64,000 bases of DNA, taken from positions 1,202,001 to 1,266,000 of the forward strand of contig NZ_CP096016.1 of the NCBI RefSeq assembly GCF_023650515.1. The letters are read 5' to 3'. A program made the translations under genes and the position numbers. Source of the stretch: Alkalimarinus coralli. Lineage in GTDB: Bacteria; Pseudomonadota; Gammaproteobacteria; Pseudomonadales; Oleiphilaceae. The notes beneath the pieces were generated by a model that saw only the letters and a list, made by a program, of their open reading frames with translations, made no database searches and was not told where the DNA came from. Within the stretch, counting starts at the first letter, position 1. Every line of letters starts with the position of its first letter. Positions 18,967 to 28,302 of this stretch are shown piece by piece.

Positions 18967-19160
18967 GTTTAGTTGTGCTGCCTATTCCTGCTGTGAGTGC
19001 TGGTCGGGGATTATACTGGTCAATTGTTGAATGTCGAGTACGCAACCCCTCCAGTTGGCGTGTTTTCACTGCAATAGGCCGAGAATACTGTTAGATTTAG
19101 GGGATTTACGTTACTCTCTGGGGAAAGCCGTGCAGTTAATGTATATGAGTCGAGGAAGCA

Positions 19161-20480
19161 ATGCAGTTAGATTTTTTTAATCAAGGGTTAATGTCGTTTT
19201 TGCAACATTCGCCAACACCTTTTCACGCAGTCTCTAACATGGAGTCAGAGCTTATAAAGGCTGGCTTTATTTCACTTGATGAGTCCGCGGAGTGGACATT
19301 CAAAGCCAATGGTCGCTATTTTGTTACTCGCAATGGCTCTTCACTCATCGCCTTTACTGTAGGGGCTGAACCAGAAGATGGTGTTCGCATGGTTGGCGCT
19401 CACACAGATAGCCCGTGCCTTAAAGTAAAACCTACCCCTGAGGTTAAGCAGAAAGGTTTTTTCCAATTGGGTGTAGAAGTTTATGGTGGTGCCTTGCTTA
19501 ATCCATGGTTTGATCGTGACCTATCTATTGCTGGTAGAGTTACGTTCGTTGATACGGAGGGCAGGTTGGCAAGTGGGTTGGTGGATTTTAAGAGGCCGGT
19601 TGCGGTTATTCCCAGCTTAGCGATTCATCTTGATAGAGAAGCCAATAACAATCGAACGATTAACGCGCAAAAGGATTTACCGGTCATTCTGACTCAGCTG
19701 GGAGAGAATGAAGATATTTCGTTTCGGGAAATACTCAAATCAGAATTGCAGAAGGCCTATGCAGGTGCAGCCGTTAAAAAAGTGTTGGATTATGACTTGT
19801 GTCTGTATGATGTTCAGCCCCCATCCTATCTCGGTCTTAACAGTGAGTTTATTGCCTCTGCGCGACTCGATAATTTGCTCAGCTGTTATGTGGGCTTATC
19901 CAGCCTGTTGAATGCTGCTAATGATGGTGAGAATGGGTTGCCAACAACGATGCTTGTGTGCAGTGATCACGAGGAGGTTGGTAGTCAGTCCGCAGAAGGT
20001 GCTCAAGGCCCGTTTTTGATGAATGTGTTGGAGCGCATTTACCCTGACTCGCAGCAAAGAGCGAAAGTGATCAATGCATCAATGATGATATCTGCTGATA
20101 ACGCGCACGGGGTGCACCCTAACTTTTCTGATAAACACGACAATAATCACGGGCCGCTAATCAATGAGGGGCCGGTTATTAAAATTAACGCTAACCAGCG
20201 ATATGCTACCAACAGTGAGACGAGCTCATTATATAGGCATTTGAGCGAAAAGCTTGCATTGCCATATCAGAGTTTTGTTGTGAGGAGCGATATGGCGTGC
20301 GGTAGCACAATTGGCCCTATTACGGCGGGCAATATTGGTGTAAGGACGCTGGATATTGGAGTGCCTCAATTTGCAATGCACTCCATAAGAGAGATGATTG
20401 GAAGTAAGGATGCGTTTACGCTTTATAAGGTGCTCGCCCAGTTTTTTGCGGAAAAAAGTCTTAAGGTTGATCGTATATAA
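19161..20480 (+). CDS. apeB: M18 family aminopeptidase
   Basis: A 439-residue di-zinc aminopeptidase that removes N-terminal (often acidic) residues; cytoplasmic, probably dodecameric. Metal ligands and catalytic residues are in GAHTDSPCLKV, the ASARLDNLLS aspartate, CSDHEEVGSQSAEG and ISADNAHGVHPN. The C-terminal MHSIREMIGSKD histidine completes the site. Length is standard. GAGG sits just before the ATG. Followed by the tRNA-Pro/tRNA-Asn pair on the other strand. Confidence 0.95.
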   Translation: MQLDFFNQGLMSFLQHSPTPFHAVSNMESELIKAGFISLDESAEWTFKANGRYFVTRNGSSLIAFTVGAEPEDGVRMVGAHTDSPCLKVKPTPEVKQKGFFQLGVEVYGGALLNPWFDRDLSIAGRVTFVDTEGRLASGLVDFKRPVAVIPSLAIHLDREANNNRTINAQKDLPVILTQLGENEDISFREILKSELQKAYAGAAVKKVLDYDLCLYDVQPPSYLGLNSEFIASARLDNLLSCYVGLSSLLNAANDGENGLPTTMLVCSDHEEVGSQSAEGAQGPFLMNVLERIYPDSQQRAKVINASMMISADNAHGVHPNFSDKHDNNHGPLINEGPVIKINANQRYATNSETSSLYRHLSEKLALPYQSFVVRSDMACGSTIGPITAGNIGVRTLDIGVPQFAMHSIREMIGSKDAFTLYKVLAQFFAEKSLKVDRI

Positions 20481-20559
20481 CTATTGAAGGGAGGCTGACA
20501 GGGTGACTGTCGGTCTTCAGCTCAGTTTAAGTCGGCGGTTTGGGATTTTAGATAAATAG

Positions 20560-20636
20560 TGGTCGGGGTAGAGAGATTCGAACTCCCGACATCCTGCTCC
20601 CAAAGCAGGCGCGCTACCAGACTGCGCTATACCCCG
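20560..20636 (-). tRNA. tRNA-Pro (anticodon UGG)
   Basis: A 77-nt minus-strand cloverleaf with encoded CCA. The acceptor CGGGGTA pairs with its complement, the D-arm is GCGCAGTCTGGTAGCGC, the anticodon stem-loop is CCTGCTTTGGGAGCAGG with anticodon TGG, and the T-arm contains GTTCGAATC. It lies 105 bp downstream of the second tRNA-Asn, so the two may be co-transcribed. Confidence 0.96.
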
Positions 20637-20741
20637 AGGTACTATAGTAAGCAATAGTAAACGTACTAATAGTGTTTTATGCTGAATACTAGCAAGAAAT
20701 TTCTTTAGAGTTGAAGTCAAAAATTGACATCAATAAAGAAT

Positions 20742-20817
20742 TGGCTCCTCGAGCTGGGCTCGAACCAGCGACCCACGGATTAACAGTCCGTTGCTCTACC
20801 AACTGAGCTATCGAGGA
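20742..20817 (-). tRNA. tRNA-Asn (anticodon GUU), second copy
   Basis: Identical over all 76 nt to the copy at 5193-5268, and the immediate upstream bases (ACAAATCAGTTGAGGCGCG) are also identical before the sequences diverge. The shared flank suggests duplication of the gene with part of its promoter-proximal region. Confidence 0.97.
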
Positions 20818-21041
20818 ACAAATCAGTTGAGGCGCGAATAATATAGATAAGCTTAATTATCGTCAACTGCAAATCGTTAAAAATATGAAAATTTATCTGA
20901 AGCGTATTTCGGCTTGTATCATCCTCAGTTTTTCTGTGAAGAGCCCCGATTAGCAGTTTTAGAATATTCATCCATACTTTAAGAGGTCATAACTGCGTTC
21001 GGCACGTTCAATTTTTCGGAGAGATCATTAAGGAGGACGTT

Positions 21042-21944
21042 GTGGGTGTATCCAAGATATTAGTCGTCATAGATCCAAAGAGAGATAATCGAATACTTCT
21101 TGAACGTTCCCGTCGACTAGCGATAATTTACGATGCGTCAGTTGAGCTTTATATTGCGGCTTATAGTTCTGCGATTGAAGGAAGCCACTGGTTTGATAAA
21201 GAAGGTTTGAATTCGGCGCATGCAGGGTATATTCACGCTAAACAGGCGTGGTTAGCCAATCTTGTAGAGTCCCTTGAGGCTGAAGGTGTCAAGGCCACAG
21301 GTTACGTTGAGTGGGCAAAACCGCTACACCGTGCAGTGCTTGAAAGAGCGGATTGCACAGATACCAGCTTGATTCTAAAGCAAGCAGATCACCACTCTGT
21401 AATGGTTAAAGCACTGTTTACCAATACGGATTGGCACTTGATACGGGAAAGCAAGACACCACTTTTGTTTGTGCACGAGAATGAATGGGGGAGTCATTTA
21501 AGTGTTGCAGCAGCCGTTGACCCACTCCATATACATTCTAAACCTGAAGACCTGGATGATAAGCTATTACAGTCGGCGCATGACTTAGCGTGTAAACTAC
21601 CGGCAGAGCTTCATGTTGTTCATGTTTATGAGCCGATTCCAACTGGCGCTATTGCAGAGTTTGACGCAGTGATTGCAGACTATGAGTTTTATCGAGAAAA
21701 AGTCAGGAGTCGGCATCGTGAAAGTCTGGATGAGCTGCTGAAAAGAAATGTAGAGTCAACAACGATTGTTCATTTTGAAGAAGGCATTCCTGAAAGAGTG
21801 CTTCCTCATGTCGTCAATGAGTCGGGTATCGATATAATTGTAATGGGGGCTGTTTCGCGGAGTGGTTTGGATAAAATTTTTATCGGCAGCACAGCTGAAA
21901 GAGTTCTAGACAATTTAATGTGTGATATCTTGATTTTGAAATAA
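21042..21944 (+). CDS. Tandem-domain universal stress protein (UspE-like)
   Basis: A 300-residue protein with two Usp domains (about 1-148 and 150-300). The first begins ILVVIDPKRDNR. The second ends with the ATP-binding pattern VMGAVSRSGLDKIFIGSTAERVLDNLMCDILILK (G-2x-G-9x-G-S/T type). Start is GTG 21042, supported by a strong AAGGAGG at 21030-21036. Usp tandem proteins act in stress survival. It lies 45 bp upstream of the yheT-like gene. Confidence 0.9.
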   Translation: MGVSKILVVIDPKRDNRILLERSRRLAIIYDASVELYIAAYSSAIEGSHWFDKEGLNSAHAGYIHAKQAWLANLVESLEAEGVKATGYVEWAKPLHRAVLERADCTDTSLILKQADHHSVMVKALFTNTDWHLIRESKTPLLFVHENEWGSHLSVAAAVDPLHIHSKPEDLDDKLLQSAHDLACKLPAELHVVHVYEPIPTGAIAEFDAVIADYEFYREKVRSRHRESLDELLKRNVESTTIVHFEEGIPERVLPHVVNESGIDIIVMGAVSRSGLDKIFIGSTAERVLDNLMCDILILK

Positions 21945-21989
21945 CATGAGACGAATACATATTCGAGGCACTTATCGAGGTTTGATTTA

Positions 21990-22937
21990 ATGGAGTACAG
22001 AGCCCCGTATTTTTTTAAAAATGGGCATATCCAAAGCATTTACCCGTCACTTTTTCGTAAACTGAATGATCAATTTATGGTGCGGGAACGGGTTGATATC
22101 GAAGATGGTGATTTTTTAGATCTGGACTGGGCTCGCATTGGGGCACGGCGTCTAGTGGTTATTAGCCATGGGTTGGAGGGGCATAGTCGTCGTCCCTATA
22201 TCATCGGTATGGCAAAGGCCGCAATCGATAATGGCTGGGATGCCTTGGCGTGGAATTTTCGCTCTTGCGGAGGTTCAATGAATCGTCACTTGCGCTTCTA
22301 TCATAGTGGAGCGACAGAAGACCTGCACCGTGTTATTGATTACGCACTTGAGTCTGGTGGCTATGATGAGGTAGCGCTTATTGGTTTTAGTATGGGAGGG
22401 AACTTGTCGCTCGTTTACTTGGGCCAGCAGACAATACAGCCAAATCCTTTAGTAAATAAAGCTGTCGTATACTCCGTGCCATGCGACCTAAGTGCAAGTG
22501 CTGAACAGCTGGCGCAACCTCAAAACAGGATTTATATGAGGCGCTTTCTAAAAGAGCTTAAAGCCAAAATGCAGGCAAAAAAAAAGTTGTTTCCTGAGCT
22601 GCTGGATTTAACCGACTATGATGAAATAAAAAATTTCCGGCAATTTGATGACCGGTATACCGCGCCTATTCATGGCTTTAGAGATGCAGAGCATTACTGG
22701 ACTCACTGCAGCAGTCGACGCTATATAAGAAATATACAGGTACCAACATTAATTGTTAACGCAAAGGATGATCCGTTTTTAGCAAGCGCCTGCTACCCCC
22801 ATGATGAAGTCGATGCTAATCCGCAGGTGCATTTAGAAACGCCTGAGACGGGTGGGCATGTCGGCTTTGTTAGTTTCAACAAAAACAATCTATATTGGTC
22901 GGAGCAGCGTGCAATTGCATTTCTTAACAAGGGCTAA
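21990..22937 (+). CDS. yheT: Alpha/beta-fold hydrolase, YheT family
   Basis: A 315-residue serine hydrolase. The family's N-terminal signature is NGHIQSIYPSLFR, with VVISHGLEGHSRRPY for the oxyanion region, AWNFRSCGGSMNR, and the nucleophile elbow GFSMGGN. The acid is in NAKDDPF and the catalytic His in GGHVGFV. The substrate is unknown; members are annotated as carboxylesterases. A 19-bp tandem duplication begins at its stop codon. Confidence 0.9.
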   Translation: MEYRAPYFFKNGHIQSIYPSLFRKLNDQFMVRERVDIEDGDFLDLDWARIGARRLVVISHGLEGHSRRPYIIGMAKAAIDNGWDALAWNFRSCGGSMNRHLRFYHSGATEDLHRVIDYALESGGYDEVALIGFSMGGNLSLVYLGQQTIQPNPLVNKAVVYSVPCDLSASAEQLAQPQNRIYMRRFLKELKAKMQAKKKLFPELLDLTDYDEIKNFRQFDDRYTAPIHGFRDAEHYWTHCSSRRYIRNIQVPTLIVNAKDDPFLASACYPHDEVDANPQVHLETPETGGHVGFVSFNKNNLYWSEQRAIAFLNKG

Positions 22938-22969
22938 CTGTAAGTATAAAGGCTAACTGTAAGTATAAA
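22932..22969 (+). repeat. 19-bp perfect tandem duplication at the yheT stop
   Basis: GGCTAACTGTAAGTATAAA occurs at 22932-22950 and again at 22951-22969. The first copy contains the yheT stop codon TAA, so the duplication does not alter the protein. Confidence 0.9.
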
Positions 22970-23021
22970 GGGTCGCTGCAAGGTCGAGTGCGGCGCTTGG
23001 TCACCGGTCATCAACCGCCTT

Positions 23022-23747
23022 TTAGAGTAGTGGTGTGAGTGTTTCCCAGATATGATCTAAAAGGATGGGTTGTGCGCTTTCAGTAGGGTGTATTCCATCT
23101 GACTGCATCAGCCCGGGTTTTAACGCGATATCTTCCAGCAAGAAGGGCACCAGTGAAACATTGTTTTCTTCAGCGACCGTTGTGAATATATCGAAAAATC
23201 CTGATGTATAGCGACGCCCATAATTCGGAGGGATGCGCATGGCAATTAGGACTGGCGTTATATTGTTCTCTTTTGCTTGGTCGATAAGTGTTTGAAGGTT
23301 TGCCTTGATGATATTGAGAGGAAATCCTCGAAGGCCGTCATTACCTCCCAGTTCAATAAGCAGTATTGAGGGGTTATGCCGACGAATTATTTCAGGCAGG
23401 CGCTTAACGCCGCCATCAGTCGTTTCACCGCTGATGCTGGCGTTGATAACGTTGTAGGACTTGTTTTCCTGTTTCAATCTGTTTTCGAATAGTGATACCC
23501 ACCCCTTTTCGGTGGGCACTCCATAGGCGGCGCTGATGCTATCGCCTAGCACCACGATGGTATTGTTGGCCCCGTGAGCAGCCGTTGTGAAAAGTATAGC
23601 GGCTATCGATAGTGTGATAACAAGGTAAATGGTTTTCAGCCGTTGCCCGAACTGTAACAGGTTAAAGCACCCGCTTATTGTTGTAGAGCCATAGACTATG
23701 GCGCGTAATTGCGACTTTAGGTTGAAACGTTCAATAGACAAATGCAT
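23022..23747 (-). CDS. tesA: Arylesterase / acyl-CoA thioesterase I (SGNH hydrolase)
   Basis: A periplasmic GDSL-type esterase, 241 residues in this frame. The blocks are VLGDSISAAYG (nucleophile Ser), SGETTDGG (Gly), GGNDGLRG (Asn) and DGIHPT (Asp-His). The hydrophobic signal segment (IYLVITLSIAAILFTTAAHGA) begins about 38 residues after the only available ATG, so the N-terminus is longer than usual; a non-ATG start closer to the signal peptide is possible but none is obvious. It is divergent from ybbA with only 41 bp between, the conserved tesA/ybbA arrangement. Confidence 0.9.
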   Translation of the reverse strand: MHLSIERFNLKSQLRAIVYGSTTISGCFNLLQFGQRLKTIYLVITLSIAAILFTTAAHGANNTIVVLGDSISAAYGVPTEKGWVSLFENRLKQENKSYNVINASISGETTDGGVKRLPEIIRRHNPSILLIELGGNDGLRGFPLNIIKANLQTLIDQAKENNITPVLIAMRIPPNYGRRYTSGFFDIFTTVAEENNVSLVPFLLEDIALKPGLMQSDGIHPTESAQPILLDHIWETLTPLL

Positions 23748-23788
23748 AGTGTTTAAATATCCACCGGTAAATTAAAAGGGAAGGTGTT

Positions 23789-24463
23789 GTGGACGAACCT
23801 TTGATAATAAAAGTGCAAAATGTATCCAAACGAGTTCCGTTAGCTGACCAGACACTTGAAATATTGAGCGCTATTGATCTGGAAATCAAGAAGGGAGACT
23901 CTTTAGCCATCGTGGGTCGCTCCGGGTCGGGTAAAACAACCCTGCTTGGGTTGTTGGCCGGACTTGACTCCGCATCAGACGGATCAATTTTTATATTAGG
24001 TCGAGATCTGTCTAATATGAGTGAAGAAGAGCGGGCAGCGTTACGGGCTGAATATATTGGTTTTGTCTTCCAGTCTTTTCAGTTGTTGTCATCATTAAGT
24101 GCCTTGGAAAATGTAATGTTGCCCTTAGAGCTGAGAGGTGATCAGCATGCCAGACAAGAGGCAGAGCAGTTTTTAGCCAGAGTAGGGCTGGCGGAGCGTG
24201 CTGGGCACTACCCTCACCAGCTATCAGGTGGCGAGCAGCAAAGAGTTGCTATTGCGAGAGCCTTTGCCTGTAAACCTTCAATTTTGTTTGCCGACGAGCC
24301 TACCGGTAATTTGGATACCGTTACAGGGCAGACCATTATTGAACTCCTGTTTGACCTCAACCGGGTCGAGCAAACAACACTGGTGATGGTGACTCATGAC
24401 GACTCGCTCGCAGCAAAATGTAATTCTACACTGCGACTGGAAAACGGTAGGGTGTTGACCTGA
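23789..24463 (+). CDS. ybbA: ABC transporter ATP-binding protein YbbA
   Basis: A 224-residue ATPase of the LolD/MacB type. Walker A is GRSGSGKTT, the Q-loop FVFQSFQLL, the signature LSGGEQQRVAIARA, Walker B ILFADEPTGNLD and the H-loop VTHD. Start is GTG 23789 after AAGGGAAGG. It pairs with the permease encoded 37 bp downstream. The physiological substrate of YbbAP is not firmly established; envelope lipid or hydrophobic compound handling is suspected. Confidence 0.93.
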   Translation: MDEPLIIKVQNVSKRVPLADQTLEILSAIDLEIKKGDSLAIVGRSGSGKTTLLGLLAGLDSASDGSIFILGRDLSNMSEEERAALRAEYIGFVFQSFQLLSSLSALENVMLPLELRGDQHARQEAEQFLARVGLAERAGHYPHQLSGGEQQRVAIARAFACKPSILFADEPTGNLDTVTGQTIIELLFDLNRVEQTTLVMVTHDDSLAAKCNSTLRLENGRVLT

Positions 24464-24500
24464 TAGCTATTGGAATAATGCTTAACGAGAGTAATTAACA

Positions 24501-27017
24501 ATGCGGCAGCGTGTCATAAAAATAAGCAGCAAATTATTGCGAAAAGAGTTTCGCCACCGGGAGCTCAAAATATTGTTCCTGGCGACCGTCATTTCTGTCG
24601 CTACCGTATCACTTATTTCGCTTCTTGGAGATCATCTGCAAAAGCTCATTGTTCAGACTTCAAGTCAGTTTATTGCGGCAGACCGGCAATTAAAGAGTCC
24701 AAGAACAGTACCAAGCGGCTGGATAGAAACGGCGAAGTCTCTCAATTTAGAGACCGCACATACGCTAAATTTTGCTTCTATGCTTTTTGCCGGTGATGAA
24801 ATGCAGTTGGTGAGCGTGAAAGCGGTATCGGATGGTTATCCTTTAAAGGGGGCGCTGGAAACGTCAGAGCAACCATTTTCACCCGCGAAAACGACCAATG
24901 AGATACCAAGCCCTGGAACAATTTGGCTAAACCCTCGTCTTTTTTCTCTAATGTCTGTTAGTAAGGGCTCAATAGTCTCTATCGGTGACAAAGAGTTTAA
25001 GGTCACACAGGTTATCAATCGAGAGCCTGATGTCGGGTTCGGGATGTCGGCTGTCGCTCCGCGTGCGATGATTAACATCGCTGATATTGATGCGACCGGC
25101 GTTGTTCAGCCAGGAAGCCGTCTCAGCTGGACCTACCTTTTTGCTGGAAGCGACTCTGCATTAACGGCCCTGGATTTTTGGCTTAAGCCAAAGTTGAGTG
25201 GAAGCCACAAGTGGGTTGGAGTCAAGGAGGGTAGGCCTGCAATTGCCAGCTCTATTGAGAAAGCTGAAACTTATTTATTGCTGGGTGGCAGCTTGGCCGT
25301 GCTGTTAGCCTGCGTCGCTATCGCCATGTCTTCACGACAGTATTCGACGAAACAAGTTGATGCTGTTGCTCTATTAAAAACACTCGGCCTGAGTGGCTCG
25401 CAGGTTGTAAGTATTTTTGCATTGCAGATTACATTTATCTTTCTGATTGCCGGGTTTGCTGGCACGGCACTTGGGCTGGCTGGTTATGCGTTAGGTATTA
25501 GCAGCCTTGGGAGTTTGTTCCCTGAACTAAGTTACTCATTGAACTGGTATGATTTTAAGTTAACTACACTGTTTGTGGGGTGGGCGACAGGCGCAGTGGT
25601 CATGTTAACGTTTGCTCTGCCGCCGATTATTAATCTTAAGCTCGTTCCTCCGATGAAGGTTCTAAGAAGAGAGACGGCTGGGGTTAATCGTTTCAACTGG
25701 TTGATAGGCGTTGCGGGGGGGTGCGGTACGTTATTGTTACTGTACCTGTATAGCCAGGACTGGATATTGGTTGCCATTTTAATGTCATCATTTGCGGTGC
25801 TTTCGGCGCTGTTGTTATTGGTCTCTTTTGTGCTGCTGAAGACTGTAAGCATTATAGGAACAGGGGCCAGTACCTACTGGCGTTTGGGCGTATCATCGAT
25901 AGTCAGGCGACGTTGGCAAACTGTATTTCAAATACAGGTTTTTTCATTGGCGCTTCTACTGTTAGCGGTCATTTATCTAACTCGAACGGCACTGCTCGGT
26001 GACTGGCAGGCTCAATTACCGGAGGACGCTCCGAACCACTTTCTTATCAATATTAGCCAAGAGCAGGTCGAAGATATCGCGTCCTATTTTGATCGCGAAG
26101 GGGTAAGAACAAGTGGTTTGTACCCAATGGTTAGGGGGCGGCTGAGCCATATCAATTCCACGCCGGTCAAAATGGCTGTTAGTAAGGAAAAGGACTTTAA
26201 CGCCCTGAATAGAGAACTGAATTTGACCTGGAGCGACCGGCTGCCGTCCGATAACACCCTCAAAAAGGGGGAGTGGTGGTATGAAAGCCGAGAGCAAGAG
26301 GCAAATAGAGTGTCGGTTGAGTCAACCCTGGCCGAAAAATTAGGATTGAAACTTGGTGATCAACTGACGTTTACAATTGGTGATCGGCAGGTTGATGTCG
26401 ATATTCAGAGTATCCGAACGGTTGAATGGGATAGTATGCGACCTAATTTCTATATGATTTTCCCAGAAGGCGTATTGGATCGCTTTCCCTCTACGTTTAT
26501 TACCAGTGTCTATCTCACTTCAGAACAAAAAAGTTTGCTTAATGCGCTTTCGAGAAAGTACCCCACGATCACCATTTTGGAAATTGACCAGCTGATAGGA
26601 AAAGTCAGGCATATTATCTATCAGGTATCGACAGTGATTGAGCTGATAATGTATCTGATTTTGGCGGCCTCGTTCTTGGTTGTAATGGCATTGATTAATA
26701 TATCAATGAGCGAGCGTTATCGAGAGGGGGCTCTGATGAGAACACTTGGGGCAAACTCAAGGTTGGTTTTAGGCAGCCAGTTTGTAGAGTTCACAGTGAT
26801 TGGCTTGCTATCAGGCCTTATTGCTGTTGTTGGTGCGGAGTTTGTTGTTTGGGCCATACAAAGCAAGCTGTTCAACTCCGACTTTGTGGTGCATACGAGT
26901 ATCTGGCTGTGGCTCCCCGTCGCAAGCGGAATAGTGATCGGGTGTGCAGGTTATTACCTTGTAAGAAAGGTCACCCGATCATCTCCATTGGCTATACTGA
27001 GGCAAGACATTGGTTAA
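24501..27017 (+). CDS. ybbP: ABC transporter permease YbbP (FtsX-like)
   Basis: An 838-residue inner-membrane protein with two FtsX-type permease cores (about residues 255-385 and 705-830), additional central helices near 395-500, and large periplasmic MacB-like domains after the first helix and in the middle. LRKEFRHRELKILFLATVISVATVSLI forms the first helix; the FtsX signature is seen in VALLKTLGLSGSQV and ALMRTLGANSRLV. It forms a transporter with YbbA. Length fits the family. Confidence 0.93.
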   Translation: MRQRVIKISSKLLRKEFRHRELKILFLATVISVATVSLISLLGDHLQKLIVQTSSQFIAADRQLKSPRTVPSGWIETAKSLNLETAHTLNFASMLFAGDEMQLVSVKAVSDGYPLKGALETSEQPFSPAKTTNEIPSPGTIWLNPRLFSLMSVSKGSIVSIGDKEFKVTQVINREPDVGFGMSAVAPRAMINIADIDATGVVQPGSRLSWTYLFAGSDSALTALDFWLKPKLSGSHKWVGVKEGRPAIASSIEKAETYLLLGGSLAVLLACVAIAMSSRQYSTKQVDAVALLKTLGLSGSQVVSIFALQITFIFLIAGFAGTALGLAGYALGISSLGSLFPELSYSLNWYDFKLTTLFVGWATGAVVMLTFALPPIINLKLVPPMKVLRRETAGVNRFNWLIGVAGGCGTLLLLYLYSQDWILVAILMSSFAVLSALLLLVSFVLLKTVSIIGTGASTYWRLGVSSIVRRRWQTVFQIQVFSLALLLLAVIYLTRTALLGDWQAQLPEDAPNHFLINISQEQVEDIASYFDREGVRTSGLYPMVRGRLSHINSTPVKMAVSKEKDFNALNRELNLTWSDRLPSDNTLKKGEWWYESREQEANRVSVESTLAEKLGLKLGDQLTFTIGDRQVDVDIQSIRTVEWDSMRPNFYMIFPEGVLDRFPSTFITSVYLTSEQKSLLNALSRKYPTITILEIDQLIGKVRHIIYQVSTVIELIMYLILAASFLVVMALINISMSERYREGALMRTLGANSRLVLGSQFVEFTVIGLLSGLIAVVGAEFVVWAIQSKLFNSDFVVHTSIWLWLPVASGIVIGCAGYYLVRKVTRSSPLAILRQDIG

Positions 27018-27117
27018 ATGGAGGTTATTGCTGTTAAACCCCTTAAGAACCATTTAAAATTATTATTATAGTAACTTATGCACTTATAAACATTGGATAT
27101 GGATAACGGATAATAAT

Positions 27118-28284
27118 ATGAAAAAAAGGATATGTAATCGTTCATGGATCGCACCTTTGGTATTCGCGTGCTTAACGGTTACCGGGTGTGGGGATAACTC
27201 AGCCAGCAGCCAGCCTGACAAGAGTGCACCGCTGCCATCCGTCGTGGTAACAACAGTGAGCAGTGAGTCAATAAACCCTTCCCGACGTTTCATCGGTCGA
27301 ACAGAAGCGGTTGAAGATGTTCAAATTAAAGCGCGCGTAAGTGGATATTTACTTTCGATGAACTTTGCCGAAGGACAGGACGTTAAAAAAGGCGATCTGC
27401 TATTTGAGATTGACCCTAAACCCTATCAGACTGAGGTATCCCGTTTATCCGCAGAGGTCAGTCGACAGCAAGCCAGCCTAACCAATGCCAAGCGTAACTT
27501 CCGAAGGGGTAACGAACTCATAGAAAAAGGTTTTATTAGTGCCATGGAGATGGATGATCTCATTTCACGAAGAGATCAGGCCAAGGCGTCTCTGGAGTCG
27601 AGCGAGGCGGCATTGGAAACAGCTAAACTAAACCTGTCTTATACCAAAATTGTGGCACCTATATCCGGGCGCATTGGCCGAAAGTCTCTTAGTATTGGTG
27701 ACTTGGTCAGCCCTGAATCTGGTGTCTTGGTTACCATTGTGACGGTCGACCCTATGTATGTCACATTTGATGTTTCAGAGAAATTACTTACATCAGAGAA
27801 TCAAAAAAACAACCCATCTTCAGATAAGGTAAAGAAACTGCCAATCCCGAGTATAGAGCTCCCGAATGGTGATATGTATCCTCATAAAGGAAAGTTTGAT
27901 TTTATTGATAATCGGGTTGACCCCGCAACAGGCACAGTAAAAGTCAGAGCCGTCTTTCCGAATGAAAAAGGGCTACTTATTCCGGGCCAATATGTAACGG
28001 CTGTGGTAACTGCCAGTGAAGCGCAGAATGCTATCCTTATTCCACAAGCCGCAGTTTCTGAAGATCAGCAAGGCTATTTTGCCATGGTGGTTGATGACAA
28101 AAATACTGTGCAAGTTCGCCGGGTTGAAATGGGAGATCGAGTTGAAGTCAGCTGGGTGGTGGATAAAGGGCTTTCTGAAGGCGATAAGGTGATTGTAGAA
28201 GGGCTTCAAAAAGTAAAGAAAGGGCAGCAGGTTAACCCTGTCGATCAGACTGTTAAAGCGTTTGACGAAACGAATAGTAAATAG
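27118..28284 (+). CDS. RND efflux pump periplasmic adaptor (membrane fusion lipoprotein)
   Basis: A 388-residue MFP-family protein. An N-terminal lipobox LTVTGC (Cys24 region) predicts a lipoprotein anchored in the inner membrane. The lipoyl half-motifs flank a hairpin of coiled-coil helices (about residues 100-170, with FRRGNELIEKGFISAMEMDDLISRRDQAKASL), then beta-barrel and membrane-proximal domains (GQYVTAVV). It resembles AcrA/MexE-type adaptors. The pump gene follows 18 bp downstream. No TetR/LysR regulator or TolC-type channel gene is adjacent, so an outer-membrane partner must be encoded elsewhere. Confidence 0.92.
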   Translation: MKKRICNRSWIAPLVFACLTVTGCGDNSASSQPDKSAPLPSVVVTTVSSESINPSRRFIGRTEAVEDVQIKARVSGYLLSMNFAEGQDVKKGDLLFEIDPKPYQTEVSRLSAEVSRQQASLTNAKRNFRRGNELIEKGFISAMEMDDLISRRDQAKASLESSEAALETAKLNLSYTKIVAPISGRIGRKSLSIGDLVSPESGVLVTIVTVDPMYVTFDVSEKLLTSENQKNNPSSDKVKKLPIPSIELPNGDMYPHKGKFDFIDNRVDPATGTVKVRAVFPNEKGLLIPGQYVTAVVTASEAQNAILIPQAAVSEDQQGYFAMVVDDKNTVQVRRVEMGDRVEVSWVVDKGLSEGDKVIVEGLQKVKKGQQVNPVDQTVKAFDETNSK

Positions 28285-28302
28285 TGGCAGGGAGCCTGAT
28301 CT

